46,257 bases of DNA from CAZMGT01 sp964565895 (GTDB lineage: Bacteria > Armatimonadota > Zipacnadia > UBA1398 > CAZMGT01). Positions 24,862-33,677 of this stretch are shown piece by piece. How positions within the stretch are numbered: position 1 is the stretch's first letter; every line of letters begins with the position of its first letter. A program made the translations under genes and the position numbers. The stretch lies in contig CAZMGT010000027.1 of NCBI GenBank assembly GCA_964565895.1, positions 1 through 46,257 of the forward strand, read 5' to 3'. The notes beneath the pieces are model-generated. The model saw only the letters and a list, made by a program, of their open reading frames with translations. It was not told where the DNA came from and searched no databases.

Positions 24862-25953
24862 GCCGAGGAAGCCTTCTTCGTAGAATACTGGTAAATAGTT
24901 GTTTTCACTAAGCCAGCTAACAGCGGCTATTACGCGCTCCTTGAAGTCCGGCAAGTGCAGCGGATGTTCGGGCCAGAAGTATTGTTCGTGGATCATAACT
25001 TCCATAACATGTTCCGTTCTCGGGTCGGCTGCTTTCCAGGAAAGAATTTGTGGTATTTCCTCCGGCGTTGCTGCGTTCATTACGAGATCGTGTGTGATAA
25101 ACCACAAATCTTCCTCAACATCTTTCCAATAATCGTGGCTCGAAAGATATTTGGTCGTCTCCGCATCTAGGTAATAAGCAACGGCGGGTTTTTCGTTGCG
25201 TAGCTGGAAATAGCCGGCCAAGCCAACTACTCCTCTCTTGCGCAGAGCACGGCAGGCTTCCCTCGTTGCCTCGCCCCAATGAATTGTGGTAAACGGACTA
25301 AGCAACTCCTCGCCGGCGAAACGAACAATCTGCTCGCAGACCATGTCGAAATCGCGGAGAAGCTTTTCCGCGGGCGCATCGAGATAAGGACGCGGGGGCT
25401 GGTCTTGAAGGGCATGAAAGGAAAGCCTGAGCCAATGCGCGTTGTCGCGCCACTGGCCGCGGAACTTTGCGGGCATTTCACTAAGATCGAACCCCTCGGT
25501 CCGGTAATAGATGTTGATGTGGACCTTTGTTCCGTAGCGCTGGTGCAGGTCATGCCAAAAGGCGAGGTAAGGGTCGTCGAAAAGAGATTTGTAGTGGCGC
25601 GCATTGCGAGCAAGGTTCTTAAGGAAAATAATGTTATCGTCGAGCGAGAGGCGATAGCGCCGGCAGGAGTTACGGTCCCAGAACACAGTGGCTTGGGCTT
25701 GCAGGCGATGCCCGCGGCGTGTGGCCTCGGCGCGAATGGTGGCCTGCGTGCCGGAGATCTCGACGGGGCAGAAAAATAGCTCTCCTGCGCGGCGCGCCTC
25801 GCGCCCGCCGACGATAACGCGCCAGCCCGGGGGAGCTGTGCCGCAGACGGTGACGAGAAGGGTTTCGCCCCGGCGCTGGCCATCGCAGTCGCGCAGTATC
25901 GCGCCGTGGCAGGGGTGGACAATGCGCAACGCGTTGCTCTGTGCAAGGGCCAT
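24850..25953 (-). CDS. Polysaccharide-deacetylase-like protein of unknown function
   Basis: A 367-residue protein without a signal peptide. The first 110 residues are a small beta domain; the rest looks like a NodB-type (beta/alpha) barrel: SLDDNIIFLKNLARN, then HDLHQRYGTKVHINIYY, LRLSFHALQDQP, FTTIHWGEATREACRALRKR and VVGLAGYFQL. Asp pairs and His in these positions suit a divalent-metal deacetylase, but several canonical motifs are missing, so activity is uncertain. I start at ATG 25953; extension upstream to 26016 would add a low-complexity leader. Much of the coding sequence (about 24850-25700) is clearly less GC-rich than neighbouring genes, which could reflect recent acquisition. It lies 125 bases downstream of the sugar isomerase gene on the same strand, so they may share a transcript. 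Confidence 0.6.
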   Translation of the reverse strand: MALAQSNALRIVHPCHGAILRDCDGQRRGETLLVTVCGTAPPGWRVIVGGREARRAGELFFCPVEISGTQATIRAEATRRGHRLQAQATVFWDRNSCRRYRLSLDDNIIFLKNLARNARHYKSLFDDPYLAFWHDLHQRYGTKVHINIYYRTEGFDLSEMPAKFRGQWRDNAHWLRLSFHALQDQPPRPYLDAPAEKLLRDFDMVCEQIVRFAGEELLSPFTTIHWGEATREACRALRKRGVVGLAGYFQLRNEKPAVAYYLDAETTKYLSSHDYWKDVEEDLWFITHDLVMNAATPEEIPQILSWKAADPRTEHVMEVMIHEQYFWPEHPLHLPDFKERVIAAVSWLSENNYLPVFYEEGFLGARQ

Positions 25954-26078
25954 TTTTTTCTTTCCCGCCGCGGGCGGCCCCGTGCGGGCAGTCCGATAGG
26001 TTAAGGCTTCGGGCACGCGCGAGCGGTGTTGCGCCGTCCCCGCGCTGTGTTCTGCGCCTTGCCCGGCGCCTCCCCTGG

Positions 26079-26927
26079 CTACTGCCCGTAGACCTCTTTA
26101 ACCACGCGGCGCATATAGGCCAGGTCCTTGCGCGTCTGCTCGATAAGCTCCTCGGTGGTCAGGTCTTTCCAGCTATGGCGGCCCTTATACTCGCTGTGGA
26201 GAGAGATGGGGCCGTTATAGTTAAGCAGTTTTAGGCAGCGCAGGACCTTAGGCCACTCCACCAGCCCCTCGTTGATGGGGTACATTACGTGGTCCCAGGT
26301 AACGTTGCCCTGTTTGTCCACGCGGCGCACCCAGCCCATGGACTTCGCCGAGCACAGGTTAACCCAGGGGCCGAGGATATCGATGCCCATCTGCCAGCCC
26401 ATTAGCCCGCCTTCGAGATACATGTGCCCGGGATCGAGGTATGCCCCGATCTGCTTGGGGTCGAAGTCTTTAATGAGCAGATAGACGATCGCCGGCTCGG
26501 CGCTTAAGAATGGCCCGGAGTGAATGTGGATGTTCGCCGACACGCCATAGCGCTCGGCGAGCTTAGCCAGGCCGGCAAGCTTGCGCTTAACCTCGTCCAT
26601 ACGCTGGCGCAGCGTGCCGAACTCCTTATAGCGCTCATAGCCGAGCTTAAGCGCGGGCACGCCGTACTCCGAGGCGATGCGGAAGATGTCCTCGGCGTGA
26701 GGCTCGTCGGCGGAGGTAATCGCCGTGGTGAGCATGGGCACGCTGAGCCCCTTGTCGCGGAGAATAGTTATTGCCTGAGGGAGATCGCGTTGGGCGTTTT
26801 CCGGGAGGACGTGCCCCCCGGGGCGGCAGGTAAGGTCTACGCCATCGAAGCCTAGTTCTTTAATAATGTCGCCGGCGCGGGAAACGTCGAACTCCTGAAG
26901 CATTTTAGAAAACATGATCAGTTCCAT
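26079..26927 (-). CDS. Sugar phosphate isomerase/epimerase, xylose-isomerase-like TIM barrel
   Basis: A 282-residue cytoplasmic TIM barrel of the AP_endonuc_2/xylose isomerase-like superfamily. Strand and metal-site segments are visible: IIKELGFDGVDLTCRPGGHV, ANIHIHSGPF, GAYLDPGHMYLEGG and GPISLHSEYKGRHSW. Family members include tagatose/psicose epimerases, IolE and IolI; a metal ion is normally held by Glu, Asp and His residues in such strands. AAGGAGGG precedes ATG 26927 by about nine bases; upstream in-frame starts would add an unlikely leader. It is divergent from the hybrid histidine kinase across 134 bases, so both promoters lie in that gap. Confidence 0.85.
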   Translation of the reverse strand: MELIMFSKMLQEFDVSRAGDIIKELGFDGVDLTCRPGGHVLPENAQRDLPQAITILRDKGLSVPMLTTAITSADEPHAEDIFRIASEYGVPALKLGYERYKEFGTLRQRMDEVKRKLAGLAKLAERYGVSANIHIHSGPFLSAEPAIVYLLIKDFDPKQIGAYLDPGHMYLEGGLMGWQMGIDILGPWVNLCSAKSMGWVRRVDKQGNVTWDHVMYPINEGLVEWPKVLRCLKLLNYNGPISLHSEYKGRHSWKDLTTEELIEQTRKDLAYMRRVVKEVYGQ

Positions 26928-27061
26928 GGCCAACGCCCTCCTTTTGCAGAGTATCATTTCAGCCCAAGCCCCAGCGCCTCCTGCCGCCGGCAGGGCGCAC
27001 AAGGACAACCCCGGCCCACCACTGAATATCGGAAGTGGACGGCCAGGGTGGTGAGCAGTCT

Positions 27062-29956
27062 ATGCCAGAGCAGCTTGCCCAACTGTACGAAGCGATCCTC
27101 GAGGCCAGCGTAGACGCAATTGTCGCCATTAACAGCGAGGGCCGGGTTACCGTGTTCAACCGCGCGGCAGAGCGCATGTTTGGCTGGACCAAGGAGGAGA
27201 TGCTCGGCCAACCGCTGGAGCGATTGATGCCCGACGAGTATCGCGAAAAACACGCCGATTACGTAAGAAGCTACTTTGCCACGGGCAAGCCCGATGGGGC
27301 GATCGGCAGGACGCTTGAGCTTCCCGCGGTGCGCAAAAACGGCGAGCGGTTTACCGTGGAGCTCTCGCTTGCTGCGCGGCGGGGCGAGGACGGGTTTGTC
27401 GTGGCCATGATGCGCGACATCGAAAAGCGCAAGCAGGCGGAGCAGCGCGTGGCCCAGCTCAACGCCGTGCTGCGCGCCATCCGCGACGTGAACGAGCTGC
27501 TCGCGCGCGAGCGCGACCGCGACAAGCTGATTCAAGGGGTGTGCGAGAGCCTGACGAGCACGCGCGGCTTTCGCCACGCCTGGATCGCCCTCGCCGACGA
27601 CCAGTGTCGGTTCGTCAGCGCCGCGGAGGCCGGGCTGGGCAAGGAAGCGTTTGCTCCGCTGGTGGGCATGATGGAGGCCGGGCAGTGCCCCATTTGTGCC
27701 GACCGCGCGATGGAGGAGACACGCGCGGTGATTATTCGCGACGTGGCCACGGAGTGCCCCACTTGCCCGGTGCGCGAGTGTTGCGCGGACAACGCGGTAA
27801 TGGTTTGCGCGCTGCGCCACGGGGAGAGGATGTGCGGGGTGCTTTCCGTCTCCGTGCCCCAGGAAATGGCCGACGACGAGGAGCAGGTGACGCTGTTTGA
27901 AGAGGCGGCGCGGGATATCGCCTTTGCCCTGCACGCGATTGACATCGAAAAGCGCCGCCGACGCGCGCAGATGATCGTCGAGGCAAGCACCGACGCGATC
28001 ATTGCCATCGACGAGCGCGGCCTGGTTATCGAATACAACCCGGCGGCGGAGAAGCTGTTTGGCTGGTCGCGCGAGGAAATGCTCGGCGAGCCCCTGCAGT
28101 GCATTATCCCCGAGCAATATCGCGAGCGACACCGCGAGGCCGTGCGCAGCTTTTTCGCCACGGGCAAGCCCGATACGGCGATCGGCTCTACCGTGGAGCT
28201 CCCCGCCCTGCGCAAAGACGGCTCGGAGATTACCATCGAGGTCTCGCTTGCAGCGGAGCGCGGCAAAGACGCGCTTGTCGTGGGCATTGTGCGCGACGCG
28301 ACGGAGCGCAAGCGCGCGCGAGAGGCGCTTGAGGCGGCGCACCGCAAGCTGCAAATCGCCCAGCGCGAGGCCGAGGAAGCGAGCCGCCTGAAGAGCGAGT
28401 TCCTCGCCAACACCTCGCACGAAATCCGCACCCCGCTTAACGGCATCTTGGGCTACCTGCAGTTGCTGCGCGACGGGCTCTACGAAAGCCCGGAGGAGCA
28501 GCAGCAGTTTATCCAGGGAGCGATCGACGCGGCAAACCATCTTATGTCCCTGCTTAACGACGTGTTGGACATCGCGAAGATCGAGGCGGGCAAGCTTAAG
28601 CTCGAGGTCACCGGCGTAAGCATGGCCGAGACGCTGGAGCACATTCGCTCGCTTACACACGTGCAGGCGGCAAACAAGGGGATCGAGCTGAACATCGAGC
28701 CGCCGGACCCTGAGCTTTATGTCCGTGCCGATGCTAATCGGCTAAATCAAGTGCTCTTAAACCTCGTGGGCAACGCGCTGAAGTTTACCCCGAAGGGGGG
28801 GAAGGTAACCGTCCGTGCCACGGCCAACAGGGAGCAGGGCTATGTCCTGTGCGAGGTAATTGATACGGGGATCGGCCTTTCCCCGGAGGACAAGCGGGTG
28901 ATCTTCGAGGCCTTCCGCCAGGTAGACGGAAGCACCACGCGCGAGCACGGCGGCGCGGGGCTGGGGCTAGCGATCAGCAGGCAGTTGGTGGGGCTGATGG
29001 GCGGGGTGATGGGCGCGGAGAGCGAGGGGCGGGGCAAAGGCTCGCGCTTTTACTTTACCCTGCCCATCCACCGGCCGGGGAAGGAGCTCTATTGGCGGCG
29101 GCGCGAGGACGTCGAGGCGGCGCTCGTCCCTCAGGGGCCGGAGGGCGGTCCGCTCGTCCTCGTCGTCGAGGACGACCCGGAGTTCAGCGAGCTGCTCCGC
29201 CTTACCCTGCAAAAACACGGGTTCCGCACGGTCTACGCCGCGACCGCGGACGACGGGCTAGAGGCCGCGCGCCGGCTGAGGCCCGACGCGATTACCCTGG
29301 ACTACGGCCTGCCCGCGCGCGATGACGCGCGCCTCCGCGACGGATGGGATTTGCTCAGCGCGCTGCGTACCGACCCCGCGCTGGCCGACATCCCCGTGGT
29401 CATCGTTACCGGCTATCAGGATGTCATCGGTCAGCGGCTTTCGGTAACATGGCTGCCGCCGAAGTGCGAGTGGCTGAACAAACCGGTGGAGTGCAAGCAG
29501 GTAGTGGAGCACATTCGGGCGCTGGTGGGCAAGCGCGGGGAGAAGCCGGTGCGCGTGCTTGTTGCCGACGACGACCCCGCGGTGCACACGTTTTTGCAAA
29601 AAGTTTTGGGCAGCGAGGGGTTTACCGTGGTCGGTGTGTTCAACGGGCAGGAGTGCTTGGAATATATCGCGAGCCACGCCGCGGACGTGGACTTGCTCAT
29701 TTTGGACCTGATGATGCCCGAGCGGGACGGGTTTGACGTTTTGCGCGAGCTGCGCTTTGGCAAGCTTGCCCCGGAGCTTCCGGTAATTGTATTTACCAAC
29801 TATCCCGAGGCGATGGCCGAGCACGAGGAGGAGCTCTCCTCGTTCGCCGGCGACCTTGCCGTGTTCGGCAAGCCCCAGGTCTATGCCAACCAACAGGCGT
29901 TTATCGACCGCCTGCGCGCGCTGGTGAGCTCGGCCAAGAGCTCCTCAGAGCAATAG
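27062..29956 (+). CDS. Hybrid sensor histidine kinase, PAS-GAF-PAS-HisKA-HATPase-REC-REC
   Basis: A 964-residue soluble sensor kinase with no transmembrane helix. PAS 1 covers residues 8-128, a GAF-like domain about 135-290, PAS 2 about 300-418. The phosphoacceptor is His453 in FLANTSHEIRTPLNGILGY. ATP-binding motifs are the N box QVLLNLVGNALKFTPKGG, G1 DTGIGLSPEDK (601-611) and G2 GGAGLGLAISRQL. Receiver 1 (about 697-820) has Asp747 and Lys807, receiver 2 (about 830-950) has Asp882 and Lys937. The two PAS domains are near-duplicates, sharing FFATGKPDxAIG-type stretches. The GAF-like domain carries a Cys cluster (209, 212, 232, 235, 240, 241). ATG 27062 is chosen over GTG 27035, which lacks a ribosome site. 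The stand-alone receiver follows 10 bases later, so a multi-step phosphorelay is likely. Confidence 0.92.
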   Translation: MPEQLAQLYEAILEASVDAIVAINSEGRVTVFNRAAERMFGWTKEEMLGQPLERLMPDEYREKHADYVRSYFATGKPDGAIGRTLELPAVRKNGERFTVELSLAARRGEDGFVVAMMRDIEKRKQAEQRVAQLNAVLRAIRDVNELLARERDRDKLIQGVCESLTSTRGFRHAWIALADDQCRFVSAAEAGLGKEAFAPLVGMMEAGQCPICADRAMEETRAVIIRDVATECPTCPVRECCADNAVMVCALRHGERMCGVLSVSVPQEMADDEEQVTLFEEAARDIAFALHAIDIEKRRRRAQMIVEASTDAIIAIDERGLVIEYNPAAEKLFGWSREEMLGEPLQCIIPEQYRERHREAVRSFFATGKPDTAIGSTVELPALRKDGSEITIEVSLAAERGKDALVVGIVRDATERKRAREALEAAHRKLQIAQREAEEASRLKSEFLANTSHEIRTPLNGILGYLQLLRDGLYESPEEQQQFIQGAIDAANHLMSLLNDVLDIAKIEAGKLKLEVTGVSMAETLEHIRSLTHVQAANKGIELNIEPPDPELYVRADANRLNQVLLNLVGNALKFTPKGGKVTVRATANREQGYVLCEVIDTGIGLSPEDKRVIFEAFRQVDGSTTREHGGAGLGLAISRQLVGLMGGVMGAESEGRGKGSRFYFTLPIHRPGKELYWRRREDVEAALVPQGPEGGPLVLVVEDDPEFSELLRLTLQKHGFRTVYAATADDGLEAARRLRPDAITLDYGLPARDDARLRDGWDLLSALRTDPALADIPVVIVTGYQDVIGQRLSVTWLPPKCEWLNKPVECKQVVEHIRALVGKRGEKPVRVLVADDDPAVHTFLQKVLGSEGFTVVGVFNGQECLEYIASHAADVDLLILDLMMPERDGFDVLRELRFGKLAPELPVIVFTNYPEAMAEHEEELSSFAGDLAVFGKPQVYANQQAFIDRLRALVSSAKSSSEQ

Positions 29957-29966
29957 GAGGGGGAGC

Positions 29967-30374
29967 ATGGCACACATTCTGCTTGTCGAGGACGACGAAG
30001 CGAGCGCGATTGTCACCAGCTTAAACCTCAAGCGCCGCGCGGGCTACGAGGTAACCGTTACCCGCGACCCCGCGGAGGTGCTCGAGGCGTGCGAGAACAG
30101 GGAGGTCGACCTGGTGCTCATGGACGTCTCCCTGCACGGGGCAAAGCTCGAGGGCAAGCCCATTGACGGCACGGGCATTTCGCGCAGGCTTAAGGAAAAC
30201 CCGAAAACCTCGAGCATCCCCATTATCCTGATCACTGCCCACGCTATGCGCAGCGACCAGGAGCGGCTGCTCAATGAAAGCCAGGCCGACGCCTACGTGG
30301 CCAAGCCCATCTCCGACCACGCCAAGCTAATCGCGCTCATCGAGGAGCACCTTAGCCAGCGCGCCCAGCGCTAG
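29967..30374 (+). CDS. Single-domain response regulator
   Basis: A 135-residue receiver with no output domain. The acidic pocket is Glu8/Asp9/Asp10, the phosphorylation site Asp53 (LVLMDVSL), the conserved Thr90 (ILITAHAM) and Lys113 (YVAKPIS). A longer than normal loop follows Asp53, reading HGAKLEGKPIDG before the next helix. Such stand-alone receivers act by protein contact or as intermediates in a phosphorelay. It is 10 bases after the hybrid kinase with AGGAGGGGG as ribosome site, so it is almost certainly co-transcribed and a likely phosphate acceptor from that kinase. No DNA-binding partner is encoded nearby; the next gene in the same direction is the sulfatase. Confidence 0.93.
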   Translation: MAHILLVEDDEASAIVTSLNLKRRAGYEVTVTRDPAEVLEACENREVDLVLMDVSLHGAKLEGKPIDGTGISRRLKENPKTSSIPIILITAHAMRSDQERLLNESQADAYVAKPISDHAKLIALIEEHLSQRAQR

Positions 30375-30429
30375 CCGCGCCTGCGCGACTCGCCAGGCAG
30401 AGAACAGATATTGCAGAGGAGGGCCAGCG

Positions 30430-32178
30430 ATGAACAGACGCGTTAGCCGGCGCCAGTTTCTCGGTGCAATTGCTTCAGGAACGGCGGTGAGCATGTTGTC
30501 TGCGGCAACTTCGCAGCGAGCTTCGGCTCAGGGGCGGCGCGGCCGCCCGAACGTAATCCTTATCATCACCGACGACCAGGGCTATGGCGACCTGCGCTGC
30601 CACGGCAATCCGATTATCAACACGCCCAACATGGATCGCCTACACGGGCAGAGCGTGCGCCTGACAAACTACCACTCCGACCCCCTGTGCTCGCCCACGC
30701 GCGCGGCGCTCATGACCGGGCGCTATTCGGCGCGGGTGGGCGTGTGGTGCACCATTCGCGGGCGCTCGTTGCTCCGTGCGGACGAGGTAACCATGGCCAA
30801 CGTATTCGCTCAAAACGGTTATCGCACGGGGATTTTCGGCAAGTGGCACCTGGGCGACAACTACCCATTTCGCCCGCAGGACAGGGGGTTTCAGGAGTGT
30901 GTGGTGCACGGCGGAGGAGGTGTGGGCCAAACGCCGGACTTTTGGGGCAACGACTACTTCGACGACACCTATTGGCATAACGGCGTGCCGCAAAAGTATA
31001 CCGGCTATTGCACAGATGTGTTCTTCGCCGAGGCGCTGAAGTTCATCGAGGCCAACAAGGACCAGCCGTTTTTCGTATACATCCCGACCAACGCCCCACA
31101 CGGGCCGTACAACGTCGAGGACCGCTATGCCGACCCCTATCGCCGCCAGGGAGTGCCGGAGCAGCGGGCGCGGTTTTACGGGATGATTACAAACATCGAC
31201 GAGAACCTGGGCAAGCTTCTCGCGCGGCTGAAGGAGTGGGGGCTGGAGGAGAATACCATCGTCATTTTTACTACCGACAACGGCACGGCGGCGGGGTTTG
31301 ACGGGCGCAGCGGCTATAACGCGGGGATGCGCGCGCGCAAGGGCACGCCGTATGACGGCGGGCACCGCGTGCCGTGCTTCATCCGCTGGCCGGGGAGGCT
31401 CCCCGCGGGGCGCGACGTTGCCCAGCTTTGCGCGCACTTCGACCTGCTGCCCACACTCATTGACTTGTGCGGGTTGAATCCTCCGGAGGGGGTAAAGTTC
31501 GACGGCAAAAGCCTTGTCCCGCTGCTCGAAGGCAAGGAGGCGCAGTGGCCGGAGCGCACGCTCGTCGTCCAGCGGCAGCAGATCGAGCATCCCGCAAAGT
31601 GGCAGGCCTCGGCGGTAATGACCGAGCGCTGGCGCCTCGTTAACGGCGAGGAGCTTTACGACATCAAAGCCGACCCGGGCCAACAGCACGACCTCGCCCA
31701 GGCGCACCCCGATGTCGTGGCGCAGCTGCGCCAGGCCTATGAGCAATGGTGGGCCGATGTCTCGCAGCGGTTTGACGAATACTGCTGCATCGTCATTGGC
31801 TCGGAGCAGGAAAACCCCTCGCGCCTAACAGGGCACGACTGGCATGACTGCCCCGCGGTTCCTTGGAGCCAGGGGCATATCCGGCGCGCGAATATGTATA
31901 CCAACGGGTTCTGGGCGGTAGAGGTCGCTCGCGCGGGGCGCTACGAGATTGCCCTGCGCCGCTGGCCGCGCGAAGAGGACAGCCCGATAGACGCCACTCG
32001 CGCGCGGCTGAAAATTCAAGACGTGGACGAAACGAAGCCCGTGCCGGAAGGGGCGCGCGAGGTGACGTTTACCGTGCGGCTCAAGCCCGGGCAAACGCGC
32101 CTGCAGACGTGGCTTATCGATGACGAAAAGGGCAAGTCGCGCGGGGCGTACTTCGTGTATGTGAAATATCTCGGCTAG
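30430..32178 (+). CDS. Tat-exported S1 sulfatase, Cys (formylglycine) type
   Basis: A 582-residue arylsulfatase-like enzyme. The leader carries the twin-arginine motif SRRQFLG, then a mild hydrophobic stretch and a cleavage region near ASAQG, so it is exported folded to the periplasm. The catalytic motif is CSPTR with Cys87, the residue converted to formylglycine; metal ligands are Asp48/Asp49 (ITDDQGYGD) and Asp283/Asn284 (FTTDNGT), with Lys138 and His140 in GKWHLGD. The last 100 residues are a separate beta-rich domain beginning near GHIRRANMYTNGFW. It should remove sulfate esters from a polysaccharide such as a carrageenan-, fucoidan- or glycosaminoglycan-like glycan. The formylglycine-generating enzyme is not in this window. 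The gene ends 29 bases before a strong terminator. Confidence 0.93.
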   Translation: MNRRVSRRQFLGAIASGTAVSMLSAATSQRASAQGRRGRPNVILIITDDQGYGDLRCHGNPIINTPNMDRLHGQSVRLTNYHSDPLCSPTRAALMTGRYSARVGVWCTIRGRSLLRADEVTMANVFAQNGYRTGIFGKWHLGDNYPFRPQDRGFQECVVHGGGGVGQTPDFWGNDYFDDTYWHNGVPQKYTGYCTDVFFAEALKFIEANKDQPFFVYIPTNAPHGPYNVEDRYADPYRRQGVPEQRARFYGMITNIDENLGKLLARLKEWGLEENTIVIFTTDNGTAAGFDGRSGYNAGMRARKGTPYDGGHRVPCFIRWPGRLPAGRDVAQLCAHFDLLPTLIDLCGLNPPEGVKFDGKSLVPLLEGKEAQWPERTLVVQRQQIEHPAKWQASAVMTERWRLVNGEELYDIKADPGQQHDLAQAHPDVVAQLRQAYEQWWADVSQRFDEYCCIVIGSEQENPSRLTGHDWHDCPAVPWSQGHIRRANMYTNGFWAVEVARAGRYEIALRRWPREEDSPIDATRARLKIQDVDETKPVPEGAREVTFTVRLKPGQTRLQTWLIDDEKGKSRGAYFVYVKYLG

Positions 32179-32207
32179 CGCGAAACAGACGGCCTAGGCG
32201 AGCACGT

Positions 32208-32244
32208 GCCGGCGGGCGAAAGCTGGCCCGCCGGCTTTTCTTTT
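32208..32244 (+). terminator. Rho-independent terminator after the sulfatase gene
   Basis: A perfect 10-bp stem GCCGGCGGGC / GCCCGCCGGC (32208-32217 with 32226-32235) encloses an eight-base loop and is followed by TTTTCTTTT. It stands 29 bases after the sulfatase stop and serves the rightward transcript. No T-run exists on the other strand. Confidence 0.9.
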
Positions 32245-32285
32245 GCTCCCCCGGCGCTAAGCCGCGCGGCGGGCTCGGCCGCGGG

Positions 32286-33677
32286 CTATGCGCTCCGCCT
32301 TTGCCGGGTGACGTTTGGCTGCTTGTGTTTGTTTGCGCGGAAGTAGGCGTCCAGCTCGCGGGCAAGTAGCCCGCTCAGCCCCACGATCCCGATTAGGTTG
32401 GGAAAGGCCATGAGCCCGTTCATAATGTCCGAGACGTTCCACACGAGATGCAGCTCGACCGCGGCGCCCAGGGCAAGCAGGACAACGTGGATCGCGCGGT
32501 AGATGGGGATCGCTTTACGGCCGAAGAGGTACTCCGCGCAGCGGTCGCCGTAATAGGGCCAGGTAAGCACCGTAGAGAACGAAAAGAGGACCAGGCCCAC
32601 GGTAACCACCAGCCGGCCCAGCCCGGGAAGGGCAAGGTCGAACGCGCGGTTGGTTAGCGCCGCTCCGGTGAGGGCCGCGCCGCCCTCGCCGGGCATCGTC
32701 CACGCGCCCGTGCTGAGGATAGTGAGCGCGGTCATCGTGCACACGATAAGGGTGTCGACAAACGGGCCGAGCATGGCGACGAGGCCCTCGCGAATGGGCT
32801 CGCTGGTTTTCGCCGCGGCGTGGGCGATGGGCGCGCTGCCCAGGCCCCCCTCGTTGGAAAACAGCCCGCGCGCCACGCCATAGCGGATCGTCTCCCTAAC
32901 GGTAACCCCGACAAAGGCGCCCATTGCCGCCGTCGGGGTAAACGCGTGGACGAAGATCGAGGCGAACACGCCGGGGAGGGCATGGGCATTGCGCACGAGC
33001 ACAATGATCGCCCCGAGGACATAAATAACGCACATCGCCGGCGTCAGCCGGCAGGTTACCTGGCCGATGCGCCGCATTCCCCCGAACACGACGAGGGCGA
33101 CCAGGCCGGCCATGACGACGCCGGTAAGCGGGCGGGGGACGCGGAACGTGTCATACAGCGCGTCTGCGGCGGAGTTGGACTGGACCATGCACCCGATCCC
33201 GAAGCAAGCGACCATCGTGCAGAAGGCGAACATAATGGCCAGCCAGCGCATGCCCAAGCCGCGGTCGAGATAGTACATCGGGCCGCCGCTCGCCGTGCCG
33301 TCCTCGTGGATTACGCGAAACTTAAGCGCCAGGGCGCAACTGGCGAACTTGTTCACCATCCCCAAAAACCCCGTTACCCACATCCAAAACACGGCGCCTG
33401 GGCCGCCGCTGGCGATCGCCGTGGCTACGCCGACGATATTCCCCGTGCCGATCGTCGCCGAAAGCGCTGCGCTAAGGGCCTGGAAGTGCGTAACGTCGCC
33501 CTGTTCGCTGGGGTCGTCGAACTTGCCGGTAATCAGCTCCCAGCCGTGCTTGAAGTGGCGCACCTGGACGAACTTTAGGCGCAGGGTAAGGTAAACCCCA
33601 GCGGCAAGGAGAACGACCATTAGCGGCCGGCCCCACATCGCGCTGGCCAAGGCGCTGATAAAGCTCTCGACGCTCAC
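32286..33677 (-). CDS. Sodium:alanine/glycine symporter, AGCS family
   Basis: A 463-residue inner-membrane transporter with about eleven helices. The AGCS hallmarks are THFQALSAALSATIGTGNIV followed by GVATAIASGGPGAVFWMW, and the loop TASGGPMYYLDRGLG. It uses a sodium or proton gradient to import small neutral amino acids such as alanine or glycine. The start is GTG at 33677, with GGAGGG six bases upstream. It is convergent with the sulfatase gene, whose terminator lies between them, and shows no operon partner. Length is close to the family norm. Confidence 0.93.
   Translation of the reverse strand: MSVESFISALASAMWGRPLMVVLLAAGVYLTLRLKFVQVRHFKHGWELITGKFDDPSEQGDVTHFQALSAALSATIGTGNIVGVATAIASGGPGAVFWMWVTGFLGMVNKFASCALALKFRVIHEDGTASGGPMYYLDRGLGMRWLAIMFAFCTMVACFGIGCMVQSNSAADALYDTFRVPRPLTGVVMAGLVALVVFGGMRRIGQVTCRLTPAMCVIYVLGAIIVLVRNAHALPGVFASIFVHAFTPTAAMGAFVGVTVRETIRYGVARGLFSNEGGLGSAPIAHAAAKTSEPIREGLVAMLGPFVDTLIVCTMTALTILSTGAWTMPGEGGAALTGAALTNRAFDLALPGLGRLVVTVGLVLFSFSTVLTWPYYGDRCAEYLFGRKAIPIYRAIHVVLLALGAAVELHLVWNVSDIMNGLMAFPNLIGIVGLSGLLARELDAYFRANKHKQPNVTRQRRSA

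Noticed and set aside
30679..30705. Second sulfatase as an unusual nucleophile variant
   Set aside because: Cys87 in C-S-P-T-R is the standard formylglycine type, so only the protein at 3626-5056 is unusual.
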